Below the pieces are notes generated by a model. The model had not been told where the DNA came from and ran no database searches. It worked only from the letters and a program-made list of their open reading frames with translations. 64,000 bases of DNA from Phorcus lineatus (lineage: Eukaryota > Mollusca > Gastropoda > Trochida > Trochidae): contig OV121081.1 in assembly GCA_921293015.1 (NCBI GenBank), forward strand, positions 26,477,158-26,541,157, given 5' to 3'. Positions 24,061-34,825 of the stretch are shown one piece after another (within the stretch, counting starts at the first letter, position 1; every line of letters begins with the position of its first letter). Both the position numbers and the translations under genes were made by a program.

Positions 24061-25349
24061 TTTGCACTTGCTAATAACCATTGAGGATCCTAAAATATTG
24101 ACGTCTTCTATTATAAATCTATTAAAGTAATAGTTAAACCAAATGCTCAGGTCAACCCTAATGATTAACACCTGTCAAAACTGCTTACGCTCCTGTGAGA
24201 AATATTTCAAAATCCTACATTCCTTAAATTAGGATTGCATAACATAATAGATCACACGAATAGCCAAATGTTAACTTCGTTTAAATACATTGAGCACATT
24301 TGAAGTACCTACATTGTTAGATGGTTATTTTGATTATATTTCATGAATATCAAAACCTTTACTCCTATTTATAGTCACAGATAAGCATGACAAGTACACA
24401 AACTAATTGCTTCAAAATAATTATCAATTAAAGTAATTCTAATTTTGTTATACAATGTACAGATACCCAATATCCAGACACTCAGTGAAACGCAAATCAC
24501 ATTTCATCGCTGTCATAAGATTAGTCTTAAATTGTCACACGATTGACATTTTGTTTATTGACAGGTGTTAGTTTGTTTAGATTTCTCTCACTTTCAACCA
24601 TTATAAAAAATGTATGATAACATAATGAAATCAATGAAAAACATGTGCATCAGCCTTTTGTTTCACTCAGTGACTCTTGCCTTAATACTTATCTAAACAA
24701 TCATTTAGGGCGTATAAGTTAAGTTCGTCTCATATGAGGTTATTTATGGAGTGATACCCAGACTAATGATTTCTAATCCAAGGACAACTGCATCAATCGA
24801 ACTATCAAGATTGTCAATTACCAATTGGGTCTTATTTAGTTTTTAACTCTGTTTATTCAAATACCCTGTGATATTGAGTCAGACTTATCTCTACCCGGAC
24901 AGTGAGGAATGAACAAACTTGATCTCAAATATTTCTCTTGACGGTTCATCACAGTTATAGGATTCTAAAGTTTGTAACGATTTCTCTCAATTTCAAACCG
25001 TGAAAATGTATTTTATATTTATAATATGATAAAATAGTAAATTTATATATCTAAACACGTCTTAATATTTTTTTCAACAGGTGATTCTAGCCCTTCAACA
25101 ATTATCAAGGCCAAAATATTTCAATTGGTTTTACAAGAGGTTGCTTGTGGAACCGTATCAAATCTAATGATTTCTAATCTTACGACAACGGCTTCAAACT
25201 AACCATCATGAATTGTAGAGTACCACTTGCTTTGTCTTATTTGGGTAGGACTTCTAGAAGATGTATACATACATATTCATTAAGTTCAGCTGCACAACAT
25301 GAATTTGTGAAGAACCAAATTTAATGAACTACACATGAATATACAGCAG
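24061..25349. other. Non-coding stretch of array unit 2, partly paralogous to 37.8-39.1 kb
   Basis: Shared stretches with unit 4 include CACGATTGACATTTTGTT..GACAGGT (24540; 38360) and CTTGTGGAACCGTAT (25144; 38568). Both copies lack an open frame. It behaves like intron or intergenic sequence carried with module B. Confidence 0.55.
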
Positions 25350-25500
25350 TTAAAAAACTGCACCAATTGACTTTGAATGCATGCTTTTTTTTCTTTTAAT
25401 GCCGTTATTATGTTAGGCAGATGCTCACCATGAAGCTATAAATCCCTCATTCATCCTAAAATAGATGTATGTGATTACACGTCCTTTATGATGTTACACA
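25350..25500 (+). repeat. Module D, copy 1
   Basis: GCACCAATTGACTTTGAATG, GTTAGGCAGATGCTCACC and TTCATCCTAAAATAGATG recur in order at about 39100-39240. Non-coding in both. Confidence 0.75.
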
Positions 25501-26787
25501 TTTTCAGTGTTCAAGTACATATAATTGATGAGCTAAAACTGAGTTTATTTGTCCTTTGATGTCAGTACTCTCCTTTGGTTTCGTGCTAATCCTAATGTTA
25601 TCAAGAAATTTTATTATATCTCATATGTGAACTGGAACTAAACATTAAACACTTTACCTTTTGATGTCCGGAGCTATGCAGGAAAATAACCTCTTTTGTT
25701 TTGTACTTATCATTATGTTTACACAACATGGTATCTAATGTAAATTGAAACTAAACATTCAACACCTTAATGGTAAACCCAAAGTCATTTCCAATGTTTC
25801 ACAGATTTTAATTTGTAAGTCGATCTTTCATATAATATGATCATTTCAAAAATGAGTCCAGGGGCTCTTGTGTTACATTTGTTCTATTTCAGGTGACAGG
25901 ATTGATACTTAGTCATGTGAACCGAAAATGGTCTTCAACATGTTTTTTTTTAAAAATATATAACATCATACTTATTGACAATAACAGTATACTTATCAAT
26001 CCCTTTTACAAGTTTGATAAGACGCGAGGAACAATTGTATCTTCAACCACGATTGAAACAATAAATAAAGACAATGTTAACCCTACTTCTTCTTTATTTC
26101 TTCAATAATTCAAATCCTTCACATTGGAAGCTCAATTGAATAGGGATTTATTTTATACTCAAGAATAAATTATGTTTTTCGAATTAGATGTTATATTACA
26201 TGTAATAAAAACATTTGCTGTATTTGTATTTATATCATTTTCATATTCCCGAGGGTGCAATATATTCCTCTCAGAACATTGCATTAAAATATGCAATCAC
26301 AATATGAATTTGATTGTACCATAAAATTGTAAATTTTATCTCTCAAGTTATTAATTAATGAAATGAAGTTCTACGAAATTATTTGTAAATTAATATAATA
26401 TTTTGCATTTCACAGTTTCTAAAATAAGCCTTATCAAGAGTTTATAATTATAGGTTAATTTTTTTAATTGATATTACCTGAATGGGTATATAGGTTTTAG
26501 TTAATCATATTCTATTTTTATCTAATCAAATTTGTAATGAAAAATACTTATTTGATATCATTTTCTTTCATTGTATTATTTACAACTTTGAATGCTCTCA
26601 TGACTCTGTTACTCAAAACCGTTGTAAGGATTGTATAAACAAAATCCTTTTTTATTTGTATTCAAGCACTCTTTGAACAGACAGTCTCCGAGAAAACCAG
26701 TTATCATAAAATAAACGTGCGTGACGAGTATTTGATGATTTTAATTTTGAGAGTAAAATAACTTATTATCTTAAACATTTTCTTCTT
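25501..26787. other. Non-coding stretch paralogous to 39.26-40.15 kb
   Basis: Matching blocks include GATGTCCGGAGCTATGC (25663) against its 39.5-kb counterpart, and ATGAATTTGATTGTACCATA (26305) against ATGAATTTGATTATGCCATG (39867). The 71-codon frame at 25893-26108 is not conserved. The paralogy stops abruptly at 26787, where a TIR element begins. Confidence 0.55.
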
Positions 26788-28962
26788 AATTGACCATTTT
26801 CCAGTTTCGCGAAACGAGTCGGTTTGGAGTGACGTCCCTTTGAAAAGTCACGTGACCGCGGGCAAGCTGTCCAAGCTTACGTTCAGTTGAACGTTGTTTT
26901 GGTCTACTTTCAACGCTCGCCTAGATCTTATCTTTCATCCCCTCGAACTATGGAAGGTCACAAATGATTGAAAACCGTATAAGTTAACATGAAAAAATCA
27001 ATGAAGGCGAATATGTTTGTAATAATTATTAAATGGTTAACTGTTTTTTAGAGTGGTACTGACATAAGACTTGGTACATGTATCATTTTTAATTAAACTA
27101 CTGGTGAAAAAAAAACATTAAATAATAATTTTTTAGAAGACAAGGTGTGGTTTTGTGTTTAACTTTCAATAATCAGACCAATATTGAAACGTGTATAAGG
27201 ATAAAGAAAACGATCCGACCAGAATAAAAATTCGGCTTCTCCAAATTTTTAAACTTAAATTAAAGGCTGAAAGTAAAATAAGGGGCACAACAAAACTCTG
27301 CAATTTGCGCAGTTAACTACATATCTGATCTTTTGCATTGGGAAAAAAATCAAGAGCAGAACCTCACAACTTGTAAATTTAAGGGGCATGGGTACATGCC
27401 TACTTCGAAAGCGGCAACCATATATTTTCTTATGTTACAGATGTGATTTTCAAGCTTTCATTTAATATTTTTCATTTGAACGAGCTTTTACTATTTTACA
27501 AACACGTTTAATCTGGATAGAAAAAATATTAACTTATTCGACTATCAAGCGCATTGAACGCATTTAGAAAAGATTCGGCCTTTTATAACAATCGCTTAAC
27601 TGAATTCTATGAGAAAGAAAATTCTGGATTCTTCATAATAATCTTCAGAATATTCAAATCGATTGTAGATTTTGCTTGCACGGTAATGAAAGAAATATAC
27701 TGGCCATATTCACACAAACAGTAATGAACTCCCCCTTGACGATCATAAAAGTAAGAAAAAAGTAAGACTCATATGCCCGAATTAATGAAAGGGGTTTAAG
27801 ATTGTCAAGGTTTAACACTATTCTTCATTGCATTACTATATTCTGCATCGGAATAACCGAAAACAAACTGCATGCTACTTAATTCGGACTTCCATTGACG
27901 CAGTTGAGATCAGAGATTAAAATTGGAAATAATCACTTTCATGATTTATTTTAATTATTTTAACACGCTTTACATCGATCAATGGTAAATCTACCCCCTA
28001 GCATGTTTACATTTTCGTGGTTTAATGCAGAATTTGGATCTGTTTCAATGTCACTTTGGTTTCTTTAATAGAGAAACAGTTTTACCACGGAGTTTAGCAC
28101 ACGGCTAAACTAGCTTTAATCGCCCACTCCACTTTAAACTCCGAACGTTACCGAGTGGTGATGATGAACCTGTCGCAGTTTAAACTTGCTTAAAAAATGT
28201 AAAAAATGTGAGACTCAGTCTACATGCAAAGGATTAAACCTGGGTTTTATATTTAAAAAAAAAAACTTGCTTCACTAAGAGCAAATCTGGTTTCATGCTT
28301 GAATTAGACCTGTTGTATGCATCATCGTGGTCTTAACCTGTTGATAAAATGTAAATGTTTGCAAATGTAAAACTTTTGCAATATTCAGCTGTAATGTAGG
28401 GCTAACCATGCTAAATGAATGTTATAAAACTAACGAGTCAAGGCATGATAATAAGTTGCTAATCTGTTAAAAAAATGCGCAATGAATGCATTTTTCGGAT
28501 AATTTTTATAAATCGACAAGGAATTTTATGAACGTTTTCAATCGTTTGAAATAATTAAAAATAATTTAAACCCAGTCGGAATGAAAGCAACCTTCTAATA
28601 TTTGATAGCAGTATCGCCGTTCATCATTTCTTGAATTTGTTTTTGGCAAAGAATTATCAAGTAGGCTTACACATAATGCCACCTCGGTACTATATCCCTA
28701 TACGTAGGCCTACGTAGGGTTAGGCGCTATCACAATAAATGGCTTATTTGATCTTTAATTGTTAGAGAAAGAATTGAAATATTCATATTAATGGTTAAAC
28801 AAGTTTAAATACTGGTTTATCCTTTTGAACTACGACTTTCTTATGCTATAAAGCCAACTTCTCAACACCCGTAAGTGGGCCCCCTTACTTGACGCTTAGC
28901 GTGACGTTGCCCGCGGTCAAGGGCAGATAACTCTAAACGTCAAAACTGGAAAATGGTCAATT
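26788..28962. mobile_element. 2.2-kb non-autonomous DNA transposon with 20-bp TIRs
   Basis: The left end is AATTGACCATTTTCCAGTTT (26788-26807), and the right end is its exact reverse complement (28943-28962). A GACCGCGGGCAA motif is repeated in inverted orientation about 65 and 50 bp inside the two ends, next to GACGT motifs. Internally there is no ORF of useful length, so it cannot encode a transposase. The flanks, 26600-26787 and 28963-29100, align with continuous sequence at 40000-40260, which therefore serves as an approximate empty site. Target-site duplication is uncertain: the outermost AATT is compatible with a 4-bp AATT duplication, but also with being part of the TIR. Superfamily not assigned. 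Both ends are more GC-rich than the host. A 16-bp palindrome (TACGTAGGCCTACGTA) lies near the right side at about 28700. Confidence 0.85.
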
Positions 28963-29149
28963 GTGCCAAAAGTTAAGAAATTGATATGTGAGGCTATCCG
29001 ATTGCAGATTAAAATGCTAAGTCGTGATATATAACAAATATATTTGCATATTCAACATTTGCAACAAGGAAACTGATGATGATAAAATAAGATGCTGTCT
29101 TATATATTTTTAAAATTCACAATAAGCAGTAGGTTTAATTTAGATGTCT
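28963..29149. other. Resumption of array unit 2 after the insertion
   Basis: AGGCTATCCGATTGCAGATTA and TTTGCATATTCAACATTTGC match the 40185-40260 sequence, showing that the host unit resumes directly after the right TIR. Confidence 0.65.
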
Positions 29150-29410
29150 TTATTGACATGATTTCAGCTTAAACCAATTCTTGCAACTGCAACTGGTTTA
29201 CCACAAGAACATTACAAGCGTATTTACAATTCTTTAACTCTTGATCTGTTACACTTTACGAGATAGTAAATAACTCAATGCTTTATCACAAAGGGCAGAA
29301 ATTTAAGGGTATTCAAAAGACATTGAATATTGAAGCCAATATCTTACAAGAAATAAACCTCGGCCATGTATCACATCTTTCACTTCAATTGCAGAGAACA
29401 ATTAGCAGAC
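29150..29410 (+). repeat. Module C, copy 2
   Basis: Contains TGGTTTACCACAAGAACATT, ATTCTTTAACTCTTGATCTG and GCCATGTATCACATCTTTCA in the same order as the copies at 21660 and 40340. Confidence 0.7.
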
Positions 29411-29784
29411 ATTGAGTTTTCCAAGTAATATAATTTTTAGTCTCAGTCAATATTTATCAAAGTTTCGTTAATATTTTAGATGAACAAGTTATTGCTTCAA
29501 AACAAAAGCTCCTTATCCTATCAGTTGGTACAATTTGAAATGATTATCAGTAAATGGTCTACTCACGTCATGTTTTATTTTATTTTGAAATTGTCATTTA
29601 GGGTTTATAAGGTTAAAAATAAATGGTGGCAATGCGAGTACCATTTCACATATCACTTTGGCCTTGAAACGATTATATTTCGTCATATGTAATGTCTTAA
29701 AGCCATTATTGATATGATTATGCAATTTTTAAAAATAATAATTATAACAATAAAGCATTACACTCAGAAGGTTGTGCAAATTAG
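29411..29784. other. Non-coding stretch
   Basis: A 70-codon + frame at 29480-29692 shows no recognisable domain. It may continue module C paralogy weakly. No gene supported. Confidence 0.4.
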
Positions 29785-29860
29785 TATATAACGTACACTA
29801 TCGCTCGGGTCATACACAAAAATCACACTCGGTTGATAAAATTCATATGACACAGTCATA
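29785..29860 (+). mobile_element. Half of a hairpin element related to 31202-31341
   Basis: The sequence CGCTCGGGTCATACACAAAAATCACACTCGG and the ATTCATATGACACAGTCATAT that follows match the centre and right arm of the palindromic element at 31202-31341. The complementary left arm is missing, so this is a solo half or a truncated insertion. Confidence 0.6.
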
Positions 29861-30293
29861 TAGACAATGCTGAAAAATGGAAGTCAATGCTCTGGTGGAT
29901 GAAGATATAATCGTATATAATGTCTTTTTTTAAGCTCAGCTGAAGTTGTTTTATTGACCTTCAGAGCAAACCCAAATTACAGGTTATTTCCACTAAGATA
30001 CAGTAGTAAGTGAAAAAACTTTTGATATGCAGCTGTAGAGTAATCAGTATATACAGGGTTTTTTTCATAATTTTGTTAACAGAAAAGAGATGGTACAATC
30101 AGTCAATCATTTTTGATAACTTTTCAGTATCACCAAAATAAAACAGAAGAAGAAAGGTAGATAGGATAGGAGATAGGCGAGAATGAAAGGGTAAAAAGAT
30201 GCAGAAATAGAGGGGACACACAGTACATTATCCATCTGGTACAAACACGACCATTTTCTTTGAAAATTGGGGTTATGTAAAAAAATTATTTTT
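29861..30293 (-). mobile_element. Probable 3' untranslated end of a LINE
   Basis: On the minus strand this follows the LINE ORF stop at 30294-30296 and includes a long pyrimidine-rich run (30110-30200), which fits a LINE 3' UTR. The outer boundary is not defined, and only the part up to about 30030 is argued for. Confidence 0.45.
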
Positions 30294-30736
30294 CTAACTT
30301 AGAAAGGAAAATTCTATGAAGTAAATTAGTTCATTGAGATTCAAATCGTTGCTGCTAAACCTTGCTTTGTTAACAAACTCTTTTGTTGTAATAAAAATGT
30401 GGTTAGTCAATAGGTTTGCCTTTGGGTCCTCGAGCAGAAATTTTGTAATATCAATGTTCAGACTTGTTCCCGTTTTGGAATGGAACCAGATTCTAAATTG
30501 TGAAATAACATGTTTGGTTTTCTCACATGAATAAAATAGATGCTCAAGAGTTTCAATTTCTTTACCACATAAAGTATAAAGATCTTCCTGAAAAACGCTT
30601 TTATGAATGCAAAACAGTCCGAAATATAGTTATCAGGTAGGTTGATATTTATTTTTGATTCCCATTTCAGTTGAAGATTGTTTAAGGAAATGGCTTTGTC
30701 GGCACACAGTTTTCTTAAGCAATGACATGTAATCAT
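30294..30736 (-). pseudogene. C-terminal fragment of a LINE ORF2 (zinc-knuckle RT tail), frameshifted
   Basis: On the minus strand, a first frame (30590-30736) reads KAISLNNLQLKWESKINI, the familiar linker before the zf-RVT-type zinc-binding region of LINE ORF2 proteins. After a frameshift near 30590 a second frame gives YTLCGKEIETLEHLFYSCEK and then about 80 further codons to TAG at 30294-30296. The C-x(n)-H-x4-C pattern typical of that domain is present, but the first Cys is replaced by Tyr. The reverse transcriptase and endonuclease domains are absent, as expected for a 5'-truncated insertion. In life the protein would reverse-transcribe the element's RNA in the nucleus; this copy is dead. 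Family recognition is from pattern memory. Clade is not assigned. Confidence 0.8.
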
Positions 30737-30978
30737 ATATCATGTATCTCCTCACGTTATGTAAACATTGTGTAAGTTTTAAAAAAATCTTAAATATTGA
30801 AGGTCATCACAGTTTTATGATATGTTCTAATGAATTGTGATATTGCAAAATTAGTGTTAAGATTTAAGATAAGATAGTCAAATTTTTCAAATAGTTACAA
30901 AAGGTTACGGGTGAGTGTATATCGACAGAGGATCATCAACCCTTCTTCACAACTTTTCTCAGAAGCACATATTGAAAT

Positions 30979-31340
30979 TTATTACCCATATGGTTAATCA
31001 TAAGCGGTGACATATTTTCAATATGAGCACATGTGCACATATCACTTTTGCCTAGCAACGATTGTTACAGAGCGAGTTACCGTCTTACGTCGTCTGTGAC
31101 GTCATAAAACCATTGTTCGTGACGTCACTGTAGCGGGCCGCCGGAAAGGAAGCAGGCCGCATTCCGTGTGTTTAAAATGAAATAGAATCGGTAATAAAGA
31201 AATTATAACCCTCGGAAGTCTGTCATATGACTTTTACGAAACTCGTGCGAATTTGTGTATAACCCTCGCTCTCGCTCGGGTAATAAAAAAATTCACACTC
31301 GTTTCGTAAAAGTCATATGACACACTTCCTCGGGTAATAA
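30979..31340. mobile_element. 362-bp insertion with TTATTACCC ends containing hairpin element 2
   Basis: The ends are TTATTACCC (30979-30987) and GGGTAATAA (31332-31340). Module A copies at 22.5 and 41.15 kb run continuously across this point: the leader ACATATTG before the element and CTCTATATGGAGG after it correspond to ACTTGTTGATATATAGATGAGG at 41.18 kb. The insertion therefore interrupts the A3 leader. Inside are a GC-rich block (31070-31170) and a long palindrome on the right (31202-31341). No ORF. Unclassified MITE-like element. Confidence 0.72.
31097..31127. promoter_or_regulatory. Two perfect CRE palindromes (TGACGTCA)
   Basis: TGACGTCA is at 31097-31104 and again at 31120-31127, 23 bp apart, within a GC-rich block in otherwise AT-rich DNA. 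CREB/ATF-family factors bind this octamer in animals (established). Whether it is active here is unknown, and it is carried by a mobile element. Confidence 0.5.
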
Positions 31341-31341
31341 T
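31202..31341. mobile_element. Palindromic MITE-like hairpin element 2
   Basis: The left arm 31202-31254 (ATTATAACCCTCGGAAGT, then TCATATGACTTTTACGAAAC) is repeated in reverse complement at 31289-31341 with few mismatches. The roughly 34-bp centre is rich in CGCTC. The arms are about 53 bp, so the transcript would form a stable hairpin. It forms the right part of the 362-bp insertion. A half copy lies at 29785-29860. Confidence 0.85.
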
Positions 31342-31344
31342 CTC

Positions 31345-31560
31345 TATATGGAGGAGGTTTCATCGATCCAGACATGCAGGAATTTCCAAATCATGTTTTA
31401 TCACGTAAGGTCATCTTCAGTTAACACGCTACAGATCACTTGTTGACAGAGAGGATTTGGTTTGAAAAATTTATTTTCATAGTATATTGAAAAAATGCTG
31501 TGAAAATTGGAATTAATATTCATCTCGTTTTATTTACTTTCCATTCGCACCAACCTTCTA
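31345..31560 (+). repeat. Module A, copy 3
   Basis: Core sequence TTTCATCGATCCAGACATGCAGG, then AATTTCCAAATCATGTTTTATCAC and GATCACTTGTTGACAGAGAGG, as in copy 4 at 41150. Confidence 0.75.
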
Positions 31561-33439
31561 TAAAACAATTAACGTACACTATTATATATGGTGCAAAGTT
31601 TAAACACTATATATGTGACACGGTAATTGTATATATATATTCGAGCAAGAAATAAGTTGGGCCATTTAGTGTTGCAGTTAAAGTTAATTCTGTATTCGAT
31701 GTTTTATTTTACAAAAAATAATAAAACCCAATTTATATATTTTCTTATCCATCCAAGTTATTCAACAGATGAAAAGTTCCACGAACTAGCTAAGAGTTTG
31801 TTCTGATGTACAAACGGACTATAAACCCTTGTCTGATGTTCTTATTTATCAAACATCAAAACTTATTGTTGTCACTTTAGGCGAACTGTTTCTAAGTTGC
31901 CTTAGCTATACAGGCTAAAAAGTAAATGCCAGAATAAATGCACGAAAGATACATCAAAACACCTGATAAAAATAGACAAGTTCAAACACAAATACGATGT
32001 ATTTACAATTCTGTTGAAATGCATTCGTTATCATTCAGACAAGACTTATGGATGCTTGATATTTAAAGCTAATAAAGAAGAATGCATGTTTTAGAACTAA
32101 AACCTTAAATATACAGTTTTGTTGCCTTCTATGCATGTCCTCTACATTTATGATGTTGTTCTATGGCAGTGTCGTTTGTACCAGCAAAAATTCTTTAACG
32201 AGCACACAGTTGTGAATTGTGAATGGTAATTGAAAAAAATAATTTTGCTTCTTGAAAACGTTTGGGAAATCTTTCCAAAATTATGTACCCGTATGTGTAA
32301 GTTTTTTAGTGTTTTTTTACAGTTAATCATAACAAAAAATTCCAATTATATACATTGAAAATGTACCCATATATTTTAGAAGATGTTTAAAAGCAGTTAC
32401 AGTATTCGTTGCAAATTCTCGATTCAGGTTTTCTTGTTTGTCATTAAAAGATAAATTTAGAACGTTAATTCACACTGACAGAAAGGCTTCCAATAGATGT
32501 ATTTAACTATTGCTTTTCTCATGAATAGGGACATAGTTATTCAATATGTTCACTGTCATCGATCACGAGGATAACAATAAGTGAAACCTTCCCTAGTTTA
32601 AACTTGCTTCTGAAGTTTTCGTGTGTTACAAGACGAAGAAGAAGAAGTCATCAGCTTTGACAGCTTTCCTTTGACAGGAATATAAAAGCAGAAGTCAGAT
32701 TCTTTGTTGAATGTGCACAATTATATTTCACTGGTGTTTTTCACATCACCACAGGCGATATAGAGGCTCTTGATCATGAAGTCGATTGATATGTGTTTAA
32801 ACCAAACAAACATATTAGGTATTGAAATACAAAATGTGAAAACTCAAGTTTTATTTACCAATTTCTTACACCGCATGTGACAATTAGTATTACAAGAAGA
32901 AAATTGCATTAAAAAACATTTAGATTTCTTGCAGGTATAACAGTTAGAACCAGTATAAATGCATTAGAGCACTTAATTCACACAAAAACAGAGAACCTTA
33001 TGAAGCAGCCAAAGCGAAAGGTCGAAGGTCAAAGTTGACCAAAAAACAGATATAATGTTTTGTGTTACAACATATGATGTCTATGTGGTTGAACTCTGGC
33101 AGTTACAGGTATATGAGCCAAATCTAAATAGTTAAAAAGGACAGATTTGTGTGTTATAGTAAGTGACAAAGTTGTTGAACTACTTGAAAACATTTTGTAA
33201 GCCTTACCAAATTATGCATGTATATTTGATTTAATGTATTCTTACAGTAGTTCACGACAATGTTTCTCAATTTGCACAAAAGCAATATTGACCCATATAT
33301 TTCCAAAAGTATAACTTTTCATATATCAATCTTAAAAGTTGTGAATTTAATAGCACAAACAACCTAGGAAATCGATGATTTTAAAGTTATTACAAGTCAT
33401 CAGGAATTCTGGTTTCTTGTATTTTAGTCTTTGATTACT
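31561..33439. other. Non-coding stretch of array unit 3, with a module B fragment
   Basis: About 31900-33430 is paralogous to about 43080-43600: shared TTCTGTTGAAATGCATTCG, GCCTTACCAAATTATGCATG and CATATATTTCCAAAAG. A partial module B lies at about 32400-32600, including ACTATTGCTTTTCTCATGA. No gene supported. The 65-codon minus frame at 32148-32345 is not conserved. Confidence 0.5.
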
Positions 33440-33570
33440 CACGACTCTCTGTGCAATGCAAAATGACATTTGGCGTGTTCGTTTTTATATATTCACTGCC
33501 ATAAAACATCAAACCCTTTGAATACTGCCGTCATCACCAGAGTAGATTGTATAAAATTTATAGTTTTCAA
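33440..33570 (+). pseudogene. Module B, copy 3 (5' half only)
   Basis: GTGCAATGCAAAATGACATTTGGCGTGTTCG and TTCACTGCCATAAAACATCAAACCC match the copies at 43.6 and 56.9 kb. The frame is broken by the shared TAA in CCATAA, and the rest of the module is replaced by the palindrome at 33571. Confidence 0.55.
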
Positions 33571-33689
33571 TAGAGACAGTTGTTCATGGGGAGAATCACC
33601 TAGCACGTGGGAATTGCATACGAGCGCGAAGCGCGAGGTATATAAAGCACGTGTTAGGTGGTTCATCTCACATGAACACCTGTCTCTAA
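33571..33689. mobile_element. Palindromic MITE-like hairpin element 3, inserted in module B3
   Basis: The arm 33571-33627 (TAGAGACAGTTGTTCATG... to GCGCG) is followed after about 4 bases by its near reverse complement, 33632-33689 (ending CATGAACACCTGTCTCTA). It is an almost complete palindrome with the centre GAGCGCGAAGCGCGAG. The ends read TA-GAGACAG and CTGTCTC-TA, which would fit insertion at a TA dinucleotide. Module B copies at 43.6 and 56.9 kb lack it. No coding capacity. Confidence 0.85.
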
Positions 33690-34825
33690 GTCAGTAACAA
33701 ATGCACACCCTATCATTATTGACTGTGACGATGGAAAAGTGAGATGACATTCTCAGGCTCTAGAAGAAGCTGATTTTAAATTGGATAATGACTTGGAGAA
33801 ATCTCAGTTAACACAGGTATAATACATCGTGAAAACAAGTAAATACAAGTGTATTTTGTTGCATACATTATTTTTCAGAATTATTAAATAAGTTTGCTTA
33901 GTTTTCTTGAAGAGTTGTACATTTTTGGAATTCATTATCTCAACATAAATGTTTATTAAGAAAGATCACTTTTGTTAAACTACAACGTAATTTTTCAGTG
34001 CACTAAGTGCAAATGACAAAGGTAAAACAAACAATTATCGTATGTTTAACTGGTAAGTTCAGAATAATTTTAATATTTCCCTGAATATTATGGTAAATTG
34101 CAATGAGCAAAATTAAAGATTATGAAGTAACAAGTGTTGTTAGCATTACCAGGAAATGAGATATAACTCGTTCATAAAACTATTGATAGTGTTCTTAACC
34201 TGTTAAATTGAAGTTTGAATGTCTGTAAGTCAAGGTCTATAGGCCATGTTTTGAAAAAAATAGTTATTTCAATATGAGCTAAATTCAAACAAATTAACCA
34301 TGCACATTTATTTTATTTTAATTCACGTCATTACTTTAATACAAAACTTTCCTTTATATTCTGCAATTATAGTTTTTATAGATTCACAAAACTGACAAAA
34401 TATTAACATTCAAATTTGAATAAATTGTATACAATAATATTATAATGATATATGTAAATAACGTTTTTGTAAAAATTCAACATTTAAGTTTTCTTTTCAA
34501 ACGTTTAATCTAAAGTTACAATTTTCATGATTCTAAGCTCTATTATCAAATGTAATCAATGCTGAGTATAAGTGTTAAGAATTGCTTATACAATTCTTTG
34601 AAATACTGACGCTGTTAAGAGATTTGATTTTGTTATTATAATCTATGGTCAAATTATTGGACTGCTGTTTTTGAATGTGAGTTTTGAGTGAATGTAAGAC
34701 GAAACTAGTAGAGCACTAAATGCTAAGTCCATGTATCTGACGTCATGATTGCAGATCATGGAAGAGCATATATATAACATAATACACTGAGGAAGAACAG
34801 ATCGTCCTCTAATGTTCTTTCAAAT
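33690..34825. other. Non-coding stretch with a possible exon fragment
   Basis: At 33765-33825 the sequence GATTTTAAATTGGATAATGACTTGGAGAAA resembles 35700-35740 (AAATGGATAATGATTTGGAG), and is followed by ACACAGGTATAA, which could be a weak donor. The remainder is AT-rich with no gene. Confidence 0.35.
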
